64,000 nt of DNA from JAHJQZ01 sp963675235 (GCA_963675235.2 CAXXFU010000017.1:1-64000); one strand, 5' to 3'; shown: positions 1-8,002, numbered from the stretch's first letter. The notes: generated by a model not told the origin, from the sequence alone. Translations and numbers: made by a program.

Positions 1-75
1 AAAAAGAACCCTTGGTTCGGCACCGAGCTATTGCCGGCCCTGCGCGGCAAGCTGGCGGCGCTCGGGTTCGGCTAG
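1..75 (+). CDS. C-terminal end of an unidentified protein (partial)
   Basis: The first frame is open from the window edge and ends at TAG 73-75. It gives 24 residues beginning KKNPWFGTELLP and ending LAALGFG. The composition (GC-rich third positions, NPWF motif, helical Leu/Ala tail) looks like genuine coding sequence whose start lies outside the window. The family cannot be named from so short a tail. Confidence 0.5.
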   Translation, partial: KKNPWFGTELLPALRGKLAALGFG

Positions 76-270
76 AGTGTTTTCAGCAAAAACGGACGCC
101 ACTTTTCCGGTTCGCAAACACGACAACTCAAGGACCTAGAGCGTTGGTTTTGATTCCATCAAAACGTGAAGCGCCCCGGAACGAGCGTCAAGCCGTCCCG
201 GCCTCCCGGATCCCGACACGTGAAGGCGGCAGGCATTGTCGCGGAGATATAGCGGTCGAGCCGGTTCGGC

Positions 271-507
271 TCAGGCGGCCTTTACGAGAAGGGGCTCAGC
301 GATGCCGGTATCGGCATCGCCCGTACTGCCGTCAACAGCGGTCGCGGGAACAGTCTTTCTGGCGTCAAGGCTGATCGGCGCCAATTCGTCGTCATCGGTT
401 GAAAAGAGATGCTCGGGGCAATTGGCGAGCAGTTGGACCAGAGCGTCGCTGCGTTGGCGGCGACGTGGATCACGCACTTGCTGGCGTGGGCAGTCGGTCT
501 GGGACAT
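271..507 (-). CDS. small hypothetical protein
   Basis: The frame encodes 78 residues beginning MSQTDCPRQQVRDPRRRQ. It has a basic N-terminal segment, a short helical stretch (SDALVQLLANCPEHLF) and an acidic, Asp/Thr-rich C-terminal half. Codon choice is reasonable for the genome and the frame is uninterrupted. I took the internal ATG at 507 rather than the longer start at 609 because the added N-terminus is Arg/Trp-rich and looks non-coding. No strong ribosome binding site is visible at either start. No family is recognised, and the frame could be chance, so this is a tentative call in an otherwise gene-free stretch. Confidence 0.35.
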   Translation of the reverse strand: MSQTDCPRQQVRDPRRRQRSDALVQLLANCPEHLFSTDDDELAPISLDARKTVPATAVDGSTGDADTGIAEPLLVKAA

Positions 508-716
508 CGAAACACGAAACCACTTGTTGAACCGGTAACCGTCGAGACTACGCCCAAATCCTTGCCAGATGGTTGGACGCAAATCACGTCGTCGGCATTG
601 GCAAACCAATGGTTTATGCCAACGCCGTCAGTTGGGATCGGACTCGAATGTGCCCGATATATGGCCGATTCCATCAGGATATGTGGCCTCAGCCATCAGT
701 TTCTGTGACCTCGGTT
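508..716. other. gap with no supported gene
   Basis: Between the small minus-strand frame and the DMT transporter gene I see only short overlapping frames with atypical composition. No clear promoter or terminator is recognisable. The neighbouring stretch 76-270 is equally featureless apart from a short GAGCC/GGCTC hairpin at 258-272, which could end the minus-strand frame. Confidence 0.4.
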
Positions 717-1625
717 CTAGGAGCCGTCCGAGGCACCCTTCGTGGCGCGGCGGGCACGGCGTTCGCGCATCCACACGATCAGGCCCGACCCGACGATGAT
801 GAGGGCACCGATGAGCGAGACAGTGTCGATGACATGGCCGAATATGATCATCGACAGCAAGGCAGCCCAAGGCAGCATCAGATAATTGAACGGCTGCAAT
901 ATGCTCGCCTGCACGAGCTTGAGTGCGACCATCATCAACCCGTGCGCGAAAATGGTGGTGACGATGACGAAGCTCAGGAGCAACAGGCCGCCACCGTCCA
1001 TCGGCGCCCAGAACCAAACGCCGACAAGGGTCATGAGCACCATGCCAGTGACACCGGCATAGACCATGGAGGTCGAGGTGGTGTCCGCCTGGGCCACTTT
1101 GCGAGTCAGGACCAGATAGAGCGCGTTGGACCCGGCCGCCGCCAGGGCGAAACCGACATCTCCGGTCAGAGGCAGCCCGCCCGGCCTGAGAATGACCAGC
1201 GCACCGATGAAACCGGTCAGCACCGCGCCGATACGCCAGGGCCCGACGCGTTCGCCGAGCACCGGAATGGCCAGCAGGGTAACGAGCAGCGGATAAAGCA
1301 GGAGAATCGAATGCAGTTCTCCGAGTGGCACCGAGCGCACAGCCAGGGCGAAAAACCAGATCTCGAAGGTCAGCACCGCGCCGCGCAGCAATTGCCATCC
1401 CGGCATCCGCGAGCGGAAGGCCTGGCGGAGCGGCGCCTGCCGCGTCACCATGATCAGAGAAAACAGACCGAAGGCCCAGAAACGCATCATGGTGATCTGG
1501 AATGGCGACCAGGTCTGCACCAGCACCTTGGAGGCGGCGTCCTGCAATCCGAAGACCAGAACACTGAGAATGGTCAGCCCGATGCCGATGCTGACCGCGT
1601 CCCGTTCCTTGCCCAGTGCCTGCAT
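717..1625 (-). CDS. DMT superfamily (EamA) transporter
   Basis: This is a 302-residue integral membrane protein of the drug/metabolite transporter superfamily, normally ten helices in two EamA repeats. The two repeats are visible: the first half ends in ALVILRPGG, typical of EamA repeat 1, and the second half ends in IVGSGLIVWMRERR. The hydrophobic segments are spaced as expected and the tail is basic and cytoplasmic. The start at 1625 was preferred over one 28 codons upstream because the extension is not membrane-like and GGA lies 8-10 nt before this ATG. Substrate cannot be predicted: members export amino acids, metabolites or drugs. The gene stands alone. Confidence 0.85.
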   Translation of the reverse strand: MQALGKERDAVSIGIGLTILSVLVFGLQDAASKVLVQTWSPFQITMMRFWAFGLFSLIMVTRQAPLRQAFRSRMPGWQLLRGAVLTFEIWFFALAVRSVPLGELHSILLLYPLLVTLLAIPVLGERVGPWRIGAVLTGFIGALVILRPGGLPLTGDVGFALAAAGSNALYLVLTRKVAQADTTSTSMVYAGVTGMVLMTLVGVWFWAPMDGGGLLLLSFVIVTTIFAHGLMMVALKLVQASILQPFNYLMLPWAALLSMIIFGHVIDTVSLIGALIIVGSGLIVWMRERRARRATKGASDGS

Positions 1626-1777
1626 GAGGAATTCCAACCGCCATCGCTTCAAACAAAATCCCGGACCGACGGGGCCCGGGACAGAGGAAAATGATAGCGC
1701 CAACAGCACGAGGCTGCATAGCTGAAATTCCAGGCGTCCCGGCTACAGAAGCGCACAGGCCGGAGTCGGTGGCGCCG

Positions 1778-2392
1778 TCAGTACGGGAAGGCGCGCAAAG
1801 CGATCATGCCGGTGTGAAGCAGGACCGGCACCACCATGAGGACGACCATGGCGCGCACCGTCCAGGACTTGAAGGCGCGGATAAGAATCCAGCCGGCGAC
1901 AAGGCAGAACACCAGTTCGACAACGGAGAATTCACGGCCGAAATGGCTCGCCTGATAGTAGGACACCGGCGAATGGAAGCGCCAGTCCGAGATCGGCAAA
2001 AGCTGCGCATGCGCATCATGGGTGTGAACGAAGAAATCGGAAATGGCATGAAGCAGCGCCCCGGCCGAAAAGACCAGGAGCGCCTGCCCGGCCGTCACCA
2101 TGCCACCGGCGCCGCGCCGCATGGCGAACCAGCCGACGAGCGTCAGCGCCGTCCAGATCGGCAATGAATGCGTCAGCCCGGTCATGGTCCGCCACGGATC
2201 GGTCCAGTATAGCCCGTCCGGCTGGCGCCAGAGATTGACTGGTCCGTCCATCATGCGCGACATGCCGACCATCAGGAACATCGGGAAATCCGAGAAGAAC
2301 CCGCCGAACCAGCCGAGAGACACCATCCATCCCGGCATGCGCGGGCGGGTGGTGGCAAAAGCAGCCATCAGCATGTGGGTCGTCGTAACCAT
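1778..2392 (-). CDS. multi-pass membrane protein (CobQ-annotated / DUF457-like)
   Basis: The 204-residue product starts MVTTTHMLMAAF and has four to five hydrophobic segments. Conserved-looking polar residues occur inside them: THML near the N-terminus, then HAISDFFVHTHDAHAQ around residues 118-133. The His/Asp-rich motif resembles the LexA-binding/YdjM-type putative membrane hydrolases (DUF457 group). In rhizobia such proteins are often labelled cobalamin biosynthesis CobQ, which is probably a misnomer. The start is supported by GGAG ten bases upstream. The same frame stays open far upstream, but only this C-terminal part has protein-like composition. Function is inferred only as a metal-binding membrane protein. 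Confidence 0.7.
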   Translation of the reverse strand: MVTTTHMLMAAFATTRPRMPGWMVSLGWFGGFFSDFPMFLMVGMSRMMDGPVNLWRQPDGLYWTDPWRTMTGLTHSLPIWTALTLVGWFAMRRGAGGMVTAGQALLVFSAGALLHAISDFFVHTHDAHAQLLPISDWRFHSPVSYYQASHFGREFSVVELVFCLVAGWILIRAFKSWTVRAMVVLMVVPVLLHTGMIALRAFPY

Positions 2393-2596
2393 GAGGCAAA
2401 AGCTCCGAATTGGGTCGGCGAGCCTATGCGCAGACCCGGCGAAGCGGAAATCACGAGGGTTTGAACGGCCCAGTCGGCAGGCCTCAACCAAATCAATTTT
2501 GAGCGAAATGGTCGTTGCATCTGGAATTCTGGCGCGGCCACCCCATATCCGGTTTCCGGCGGCGTTCGCGACGCGCGCCGTGTTCGAGGCGTTTGT

Positions 2597-3538
2597 ATGG
2601 CCATAGTCTTTCTCATCGCCGGACTGGCACTTCTTGCCTTGGCCGGTGACGGTCTTGTGCGCGGGTCGGTATCCATCGCCCAGCGCCTTGGGATTCCGCC
2701 AATCGTTGTCGGATTGACCATTGTTGCATTCGGCACCTCGGCGCCCGAACTGATCGTCTCCCTCGAGGCCGCGCTGCGCGGCGCGCCGGGCCTGGCGCTC
2801 GGCAATGTCATCGGTTCGAACATTACAAACACCACCATCGTGCTCGGCCTGCCGGCCATCATTGCACCCCTGTCCATGGCCGAACGCGGCGTCCGCGGTT
2901 CGGCCATTTTCATGGTGGCGATCTCCGCTTTCATGATGATGGAGGCGAGCGATCTGATGATCGACCGCTGGACCGGCTTCCGGCTGGTGCTGCTGCTGGT
3001 GCTCTACCTGCTGTTCAGCGCCCGTACCGCCTATCTCAACCGGCAGATGGTCGTCGAGGAGATCGAAGGCGCCATGCTCGGCCTGCCCGCCGCCATCGCC
3101 TTCACCGTCTTCGGCGCCATCGGGCTGGCCGCCGGCGGCAAGCTTACAACGGAGGGGGCGCTCGGCGTCGCCGAGATCCTCGGGCTCGCCGACAGCGCCG
3201 TTGGCCTCACCATCGTGGCGCTCGGCACCTCGCTGCCCGAGCTGGCCGCTTCCATCGCCGCCGCCCTCAGGCGCCATGCCGGCGTCGCGGTCGGCAATAT
3301 CATCGGCTCGAACATCTTCAACATCCTCGGCATCCTCGGCATCACGGCCCTGGTCGTGCCGCTCGACGTCGCCCCCGAACTGGCGAGCGTCGATATCTGG
3401 ATCATGTTCCTGACCTCCTTCGCCCTGCTGCCACTGGCCTACACGACCCGGCGCATCGGCAGGCTCGGCGGCGTGCTGCTGACGCTGGCCTATTGCGCCT
3501 ATACGATTGTCGTCTTGAGCCACGGGATGGCAAACTAG
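2597..3538 (+). CDS. calcium/sodium antiporter (CaCA family)
   Basis: The 313-residue product is an inner-membrane cation exchanger of the YrbG/CaCA type, which exchanges Ca2+ for Na+ or H+. The two diagnostic alpha repeats are present: GLTIVAFGTSAPEL near residues 39-52 with GNVIGSNITN, and GLTIVALGTSLPEL near residues 204-217 with GNIIGSNIFN. Each contains the ion-coordinating Glu and Asn/Ser residues. About ten hydrophobic helices span the chain and the length is standard for the family. The gene is divergent from the membrane protein to its left. Confidence 0.93.
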   Translation: MAIVFLIAGLALLALAGDGLVRGSVSIAQRLGIPPIVVGLTIVAFGTSAPELIVSLEAALRGAPGLALGNVIGSNITNTTIVLGLPAIIAPLSMAERGVRGSAIFMVAISAFMMMEASDLMIDRWTGFRLVLLLVLYLLFSARTAYLNRQMVVEEIEGAMLGLPAAIAFTVFGAIGLAAGGKLTTEGALGVAEILGLADSAVGLTIVALGTSLPELAASIAAALRRHAGVAVGNIIGSNIFNILGILGITALVVPLDVAPELASVDIWIMFLTSFALLPLAYTTRRIGRLGGVLLTLAYCAYTIVVLSHGMAN

Positions 3539-3640
3539 CCGCAAGATCCTGGTCAGCGACGACCAGTCTGCGGCAAGCTCATGCGGGAAGGAAGGGGCTC
3601 GCATGATGACGTTTGGCAAAAACTGCATCATGGTCGGCCA

Positions 3641-4414
3641 ATGACCGAATCGAACGACAGAGGCGTCGCGCTCGTCACCGGGGCGGCGCAGCGCGTGGGC
3701 GCCGTGATCGCACGGCGGCTGGCTGAAGCCGGCTACGCCGTTCTCGTCCATTATCGCAGTTCGGCGGAGGCGGCCGAGCACCTGGCCGCCGAGATCACTG
3801 CCTCGGGCGGACGCGCCGCGACGGTCAGGGCCGACCTGACCGATCGCGCCGAACGTTCGCGTCTGGTCGCCGAGGCCGTCCGTCCCTTTGGACCGCTGAC
3901 GGTGTTGATCAACAATGCCTCGGTCTACGAGCCGGACAGCGCCGAAACCCTCGATGAAACGCTCTGGGACACCCACTTCGCCCTCCATGTCGAGGCGCCG
4001 GCGTTCCTGACACGGGACTTCGCTGCGCAACTGCCGGAAGGTGTCGAAGGCAATGTGATAAACATGATAGACGCCCGCGTGTTGCAGCCGGTTCCCGCCT
4101 TCATGTCCTATCACCTGTCCAAGACTGCCCTTTACGAAGCGACCAAGACGCTGGCGCAGTCGCTGGCGCCGCGCATTCGCGTCAATGGCGTCGGTCCCGG
4201 CCCGACCTTGCCCGAGCACGGCCAGTCCGACGCCGCCTTCATAAAGGTCAGCGACCGCATGCTGCTCGGCCACGGCTCGCCGCCCGGCGAGATCGCCGAA
4301 GCAATCCTCTTTCTGCTCAGCGCCCGCTCGGTGACCGGCCAGATGCTCGCCGTCGACGGCGGAATCCACCTCGAATGGCCCGACTGGGCCGATCCGACTC
4401 CGCGCCAGCCATGA
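3641..4414 (+). CDS. SDR oxidoreductase, pteridine-reductase/FolM-like
   Basis: The 257-residue short-chain dehydrogenase has a Rossmann nucleotide site TGAAQRVG. The Arg in the third glycine position is typical of pteridine reductases (PTR1/FolM) and favours NADPH. The NNAS motif, catalytic YHLSK and a C-terminal VDGGIHL complete the fold. In this family it would reduce dihydropterins or dihydrofolate. I chose ATG 3641 because the 20 codons before it are polar and unlike an SDR N-terminus. Its TGA overlaps the ATG of uvrC, an order common in rhizobia, suggesting co-transcription. Exact substrate is inferred. Confidence 0.85.
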   Translation: MTESNDRGVALVTGAAQRVGAVIARRLAEAGYAVLVHYRSSAEAAEHLAAEITASGGRAATVRADLTDRAERSRLVAEAVRPFGPLTVLINNASVYEPDSAETLDETLWDTHFALHVEAPAFLTRDFAAQLPEGVEGNVINMIDARVLQPVPAFMSYHLSKTALYEATKTLAQSLAPRIRVNGVGPGPTLPEHGQSDAAFIKVSDRMLLGHGSPPGEIAEAILFLLSARSVTGQMLAVDGGIHLEWPDWADPTPRQP

Positions 4415-6291
4415 CCAAGAGCGATCTCGCCACCGGCGCAGAAACCATCAGAAAGCTTGTCAGAACCCTGCCGTCCTCGCCGGGCGTTTACCGCATGCTC
4501 GATGCCAATGGCGACGTCGTTTATGTCGGCAAGGCCAAGAGCCTCAAGGCGCGGGTGACAAACTACACGCGGCCCGAGGCCAATCCGGTGCGCATCCAGC
4601 GCATGATCGCCGCAACCCGCTCGATGGAGTTCGTCAGGACCGAGACCGAATCCGAAGCGCTGCTGCTCGAGGCCAATCTCATCAAGCGGCTGCGTCCGCG
4701 CTTCAACGTCTTGCTGCGCGACGACAAGAGTTTTCCCTATATCCTCATTGCCACCGATCACGAAGCGCCGGAGCTCTTGAAGCACCGCGGCACGCGCCGC
4801 CGTCCGGGGCACTATTTCGGCCCTTTCGCCTCGGCCACGGCCGTCGGGCGCACCATTGCGGCGCTGCAAAAGGCCTTCCTTCTGCGCAACTGCTCGGACA
4901 GTTTCTACGCCGCCCGCACCCGCCCCTGCCTGCAGCACCAGATCAAACGTTGCGCCGCGCCCTGCACCGGCGAGATATCAACCGCTGACTACGCCCGCCT
5001 GGTCGAGGACGCCAAGGCGTTCCTTTCCGGCAAGTCGCGCGCCGTGCAGACCCAGCTTTCCGAGGAGATGAACAAGGCGGCGGAGAACCTCGATTTCGAG
5101 CGCGCCGCCATGCTGCGCGACCGCCTGTCGGCTCTTGCCCTGATCCAGAGCCAGGGCGACATGACGGCCCGGGGCATCGCCGAAGCCGATATCTTCGCCA
5201 TCCATTCCGAAGCCGGCCAGTTCTGCGTGCAGGTGTTCTTCTTCCGCGCCCACCAGAACTGGGGCAATCACGCCTTTCGCCCGCGCGCCGATGCCGGCAT
5301 GGAGGAGGCCGAGGTTCTCGAAGCCTTCATCGCCCAGTTCTACGAATCGCATCTGCCGGCGCGCCAGGTGCTTTTGAGCCATGATCTCGTCCAGCGCGAG
5401 CTGCTCGAAGAGGCGCTGTCGGCCCGCGCCGGCCACAAGGTCAGTGTGCTGACGCCGAAGCGCGGCGAAAAGCGCGACCTGGTCCAGCATGCCCTCGACA
5501 ATGCCCGCGAGGCGCTCGGGCGCCAGCTCGCCGAGGGCGCGACGCAGAAAAAGCTGCTGGAAGGCGTTGCAGAAGCCTTCGGCCTCGAAGAGGTGCCACG
5601 CCGCATCGAGGTGTACGACAACTCCCATATCCAGGGCACCAACGCCATTGGCGCCATGATCGTGGCCGGCGAAGAGGGCTTTTCGAAAAAGCACTACCGC
5701 ACCTTCAACATCAAATCCGAGAACCTGACGCCCGGCGATGATTTCGGCATGATGCGAGAGGTCTTCACCCGCCGTTTCACCCGGCTGGCCAATGAGAGCG
5801 AACCCGACGCCGAGGACGACACCTCCGGTATGCCAGACTGGCCGGACGTGGTGTTCATCGACGGCGGGCTCGGCCAGCTCAATGCGGTCAAGGAAGTCAT
5901 TTCGGAGATGAACCTGCCGCGCGAGGTCACCTTCATCGGCATCGCCAAGGGCGAGGAGCGCGATGCGGGTCGCGAGAAGTTTTTCGTGCCCGGCAAGCCG
6001 CCCTTCATGCTGCCGGGGCGTGATCCGGTGCTCTATTACGTCCAGCGTTTGAGGGATGAAGCCCACCGCTTCGCCATCGGTACCCACCGCGCCCGCCGCG
6101 CCAAGTCACAGATCAAGAACCCGCTCGACGAAATCGAGGGCATCGGCCCGACCCGCAAGCGGGCCCTGCTCAATCATTTCGGCTCCGCCAAGGCCGTGAG
6201 CCGCGCCGGCCTCGAGGATCTCAGCGCCGTGCCCGGCATTTCCGAGACCATGGCCCGGCTGATCTACGACCATTTCAACCAGTCGGCCTAA
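4411..6291 (+). CDS. uvrC: excinuclease ABC subunit C
   Basis: UvrC makes both incisions during nucleotide excision repair, acting on the UvrB-DNA complex in the cytoplasm. The 626-residue product has the GIY-YIG nuclease domain at the N-terminus (PGVYRMLD ... VVYVGKAKSLKARV, residues about 24-50). The UVR/UvrB-binding helix pair follows around residues 205-240 (NKAAENLDFERAAMLRDRL), then the RNase-H-like UvrC domain with VFIDGGLGQLNAV. Two helix-hairpin-helix motifs lie in the last 55 residues (IEGIGPTRKRALL, LSAVPGISETMA). Length is normal. The start overlaps the upstream SDR stop as ATGA. Confidence 0.98.
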   Translation: MTKSDLATGAETIRKLVRTLPSSPGVYRMLDANGDVVYVGKAKSLKARVTNYTRPEANPVRIQRMIAATRSMEFVRTETESEALLLEANLIKRLRPRFNVLLRDDKSFPYILIATDHEAPELLKHRGTRRRPGHYFGPFASATAVGRTIAALQKAFLLRNCSDSFYAARTRPCLQHQIKRCAAPCTGEISTADYARLVEDAKAFLSGKSRAVQTQLSEEMNKAAENLDFERAAMLRDRLSALALIQSQGDMTARGIAEADIFAIHSEAGQFCVQVFFFRAHQNWGNHAFRPRADAGMEEAEVLEAFIAQFYESHLPARQVLLSHDLVQRELLEEALSARAGHKVSVLTPKRGEKRDLVQHALDNAREALGRQLAEGATQKKLLEGVAEAFGLEEVPRRIEVYDNSHIQGTNAIGAMIVAGEEGFSKKHYRTFNIKSENLTPGDDFGMMREVFTRRFTRLANESEPDAEDDTSGMPDWPDVVFIDGGLGQLNAVKEVISEMNLPREVTFIGIAKGEERDAGREKFFVPGKPPFMLPGRDPVLYYVQRLRDEAHRFAIGTHRARRAKSQIKNPLDEIEGIGPTRKRALLNHFGSAKAVSRAGLEDLSAVPGISETMARLIYDHFNQSA

Positions 6292-6329
6292 GCGGAGCCG
6301 GCGCAGCCAGGCAGGCTGGTTTTTTGCTC

Positions 6330-6360
6330 TTGACCTGGAGTGAACTCCAGATTGTAGAGA
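6330..6360 (+). promoter_or_regulatory. MerR-type promoter/operator
   Basis: A TTGACC -35 box (6330-6335) abuts a perfect dyad, CTGGAG (6335-6340) and CTCCAG (6345-6350) around TGAA. A TAGAGA-like -10 lies at about 6355-6360, giving the long spacer (about 19 bp) that MerR proteins untwist. The dyad closely resembles operators of NmlR/AdhR-type aldehyde-responsive MerR regulators. It sits 29 bp before the merR start, implying autoregulation of the merR-CMD pair. Confidence 0.75.
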
Positions 6361-6388
6361 GGTTGGCGTCTCAGGAACGGAGCACGAC

Positions 6389-6778
6389 ATGAAGATCGGC
6401 GAGCTCTCGAACAGAACCGGGCTCAGCATCGATACGATCCGCTATTACGAGCGCATCGGGCTGCTGCCGAAACCACGCCGCGCGGCCTCAGGGCACCGCG
6501 ACTACGACAGCGACATCCTCATCTGGATCGCTTTTCTCGGCCGGCTGAAGACCACCGGCATGCCTCTGGGCGAGATGATCACCTATGCCCGCCTGCGCGC
6601 CGAGGGTCCGCAGACGGCATCCGCACGCAGGGCGCTGCTCGAACGCCACCGCGACCTTGTGCGGGCGAACATCGCCCAACTCACTGCCTGCCTCACCGTT
6701 CTTGACGACAAGATCGCCGGCTATGCCGGCCTGCAAGGAACGGAAAAACGCCATGACAGACAATCCAGCCACGCCTGA
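6389..6778 (+). CDS. MerR family transcriptional regulator
   Basis: The 129-residue protein begins MKIGELSNRTGLSIDTIRYYERIGLL, the classic MerR winged-helix DNA-binding domain, followed by a dimerisation helix of about 45 residues ending near LTVLDDKI. The short effector region lacks metal-binding cysteine clusters. The only Cys is at residue 101, so the conserved redox Cys of NmlR proteins is absent. It probably activates its own promoter, where a dyad fills a long -35/-10 spacer. The 3' end overlaps the start of the CMD gene by 26 bp, so the two are translationally linked. By operator similarity the inducer may be an aldehyde or other electrophile (inference). Confidence 0.92.
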   Translation: MKIGELSNRTGLSIDTIRYYERIGLLPKPRRAASGHRDYDSDILIWIAFLGRLKTTGMPLGEMITYARLRAEGPQTASARRALLERHRDLVRANIAQLTACLTVLDDKIAGYAGLQGTEKRHDRQSSHA

Positions 6779-7148
6779 AACCCGCTATCAGCGCGGGCTT
6801 GCCGCCCTCGATGCCATCGATGGCGAAGGAGGCCGAAAGGTCGTCGACTCGCTCGCCGACATCGCCCCGGATTTCGCCCGTTACCTGATCGAGTTTCCCT
6901 TCGGCGATATCTTCTCTCGCCCCGGGCTCGGCCATCGCGACCGCGAAATCGCGACGATCGCCATGCTCGCCGCACTCGGCACCGCCGTGCCGCAACTCAA
7001 GGTCCATATCCAGGCCGGGTTGAATGTCGGGCTGACGCGCGAGGAGATCATCGAGATCATGATGCAGGTGAGCGTTTATGCCGGCTTCCCTGCCGCGCTC
7101 AACGGCATTTTTGCAGCAAAGGAGGTCTTTGCAGCTCCGGCAGCCTAG
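6753..7148 (+). CDS. carboxymuconolactone decarboxylase family protein
   Basis: The 131-residue protein matches the CMD/AhpD fold: RDREIATIAMLAALGT, then HIQAGLNVGLTREEIIEIMMQVSVYAGFP, with the conserved His and Glu. It has no cysteine at all, so it is not an AhpD-type CxxC peroxidase and more resembles the decarboxylase branch. In many genomes a MerR gene is paired with such a protein in stress or aldehyde responses. The ATG at 6753 lies inside the end of merR with GGAA upstream. The stop overlaps the convergent nuclease gene by 4 bp. The substrate is unknown. Confidence 0.88.
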   Translation: MTDNPATPETRYQRGLAALDAIDGEGGRKVVDSLADIAPDFARYLIEFPFGDIFSRPGLGHRDREIATIAMLAALGTAVPQLKVHIQAGLNVGLTREEIIEIMMQVSVYAGFPAALNGIFAAKEVFAAPAA

Positions 7149-7714
7149 GCGCACCAGGAATGCTTGGATCCGTCCCAGACATGGGCGAGGCCCTCGTCGA
7201 CAAGCATTCTGCCGAGCGATTTGCCATCGCGGGTGAACACGCGCAGCTTGCGGCCGTAGACATCCTCGTCGCGGGCGCCGGCGGTTTCGAGCGAGAACGG
7301 GCCGATGTTCAGCAATTCGATCAGCCGCTGCGTCGCCTGGCGTCCGAGCGCCAGTTCTTCGGCGCAGCCAGGCGATCCCACTTCCGGGGTGTCGATATCG
7401 GCAATGCGGATCTTGATGCCGTCGAGCCAGATGGTGTCGCCGTCGACAACGCAGGTAACGCGCGTCGCGCCGATGCATTCGTTGAAGCTTGCCAGATGCA
7501 GCGCCGGCTGGCGTTGCAGGCTGAGCAGCCTCGTCGACGACGAGTTCTGCGAGAGCAGAACGGTGGCGACATAGGCGACCGAAACAAAGGCGACCAGCAT
7601 GGCCAGCGCCTCCCACGGCACGCTGGCAACGCGTGCCAGAAGTCCGTTTGCCACGGTGCCATCGGCCTGTTGGCGGCCGTCCTCGATCCGGGACAGCTTG
7701 ACGATGCGTGCCAT
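7145..7714 (-). CDS. membrane-anchored thermonuclease family protein
   Basis: The 189-residue product has one transmembrane segment (about residues 33-55, WEALAMLVAFVSVAYVATVL) followed by a staphylococcal-nuclease (SNase) domain. Its key residues are visible: VVDGDTI, then IRIADIDTPE, an acidic CAEELALG segment and YGRKLRVF, which correspond to the Asp/Arg/Glu/Arg catalytic set of SNases. Topology suggests the nuclease domain is periplasmic. The gene starts at ATG 7714 and is divergent from the aroG leader. Its last 4 bp overlap the convergent CMD gene. It probably degrades DNA/RNA outside the cytoplasm (inference from family). Confidence 0.85.
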   Translation of the reverse strand: MARIVKLSRIEDGRQQADGTVANGLLARVASVPWEALAMLVAFVSVAYVATVLLSQNSSSTRLLSLQRQPALHLASFNECIGATRVTCVVDGDTIWLDGIKIRIADIDTPEVGSPGCAEELALGRQATQRLIELLNIGPFSLETAGARDEDVYGRKLRVFTRDGKSLGRMLVDEGLAHVWDGSKHSWCA

Positions 7715-7831
7715 GCAGCGACCCCCCGCTATGGTTCAGCGCCCGGCAAGACTCGGGGCGTTTGCCGCATCTGGCCAGCAGGAAGGCCACTTAGGGTGAA
7801 CCCCGGGTTAAAACGCACACGTCGTCGGGGG

Positions 7832-7859
7832 GTGACAGTGGGCCATTGCTCGGCTACAA
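7832..7859 (+). promoter_or_regulatory. candidate aroG promoter, start site at leader AUG
   Basis: A GTGACA -35-like box (7832-7837) and a CTACAA -10-like box (7854-7859) are separated by 16 bp. Transcription would begin about seven bases later, at 7866-7867, which is the A of the leader ATG. There is no Shine-Dalgarno sequence before the leader, so the transcript may be leaderless, as described for the S. meliloti trp leader. Confidence 0.5.
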
Positions 7860-7866
7860 AGCCGGC

Positions 7867-7950
7867 ATGATCCGCACCGCCGCCACGTTCTACTTTTGGT
7901 ATTTTAGCTATCCGATGCCGCTGGCGGACGGAGGGGTGCCTGTTATCTGA
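7867..7950 (+). CDS. aromatic amino acid leader peptide of aroG
   Basis: A 27-codon frame (ATG 7867, TGA 7948-7950) encodes a peptide with the uninterrupted run TFYFWYFSY. This comprises Phe, Tyr and Trp codons at 7888-7905 (TTC TAC TTT TGG TAT TTT), then Ser and Tyr (AGC TAT, 7906-7911). Seven aromatic residues in eight codons, 96 bp before the start of DAHP synthase, are far beyond chance. A ribosome slowed by shortage of any aromatic amino acid would sit here. Pausing would mask the segment at 7880-7885 and permit the downstream antiterminator. The peptide itself need have no function. Pro, Gly and Val codons fill the rest. Confidence 0.88.
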   Translation: MIRTAATFYFWYFSYPMPLADGGVPVI

Positions 7951-7995
7951 CAAGAACGCACAAACCAAACCGAACCACCGCCAGCCAACTGGCGG
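7880..7995 (+). promoter_or_regulatory. ribosome-mediated attenuator of aroG
   Basis: Four mutually complementary segments are present: segment 1 CCGCCA (7880-7885), segment 2 TGGCGG (7922-7927, extended by C at 7921), segment 3 CCGCCAG (7978-7984) and segment 4 CTGGCGG (7989-7995). Segments 1:2 and 3:4 give the terminating state and 2:3 gives the antiterminator. Segment 1 directly precedes the aromatic codons, and the leader stop (7948) is 21 nt past segment 2, so a ribosome reaching it releases segment 3. This matches the classical trp/phe attenuation layout. Confidence 0.85.
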
Positions 7996-8002
7996 TTTTT
8001 TT
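7977..8002 (+). terminator. attenuator terminator hairpin
   Basis: An 8-bp stem, ACCGCCAG (7977-7984) with CTGGCGGT (7989-7996), closes a CCAA loop. It runs directly into seven consecutive T (7996-8002), a textbook intrinsic terminator placed 43 bp before the aroG start. Confidence 0.9.

Noticed and set aside
1778..4369. An 863-codon minus-strand open frame
   Set aside because: Only its last 204 codons look like protein. The rest is antisense to the antiporter and SDR genes and has Asp/Gly/His-rich noise composition.
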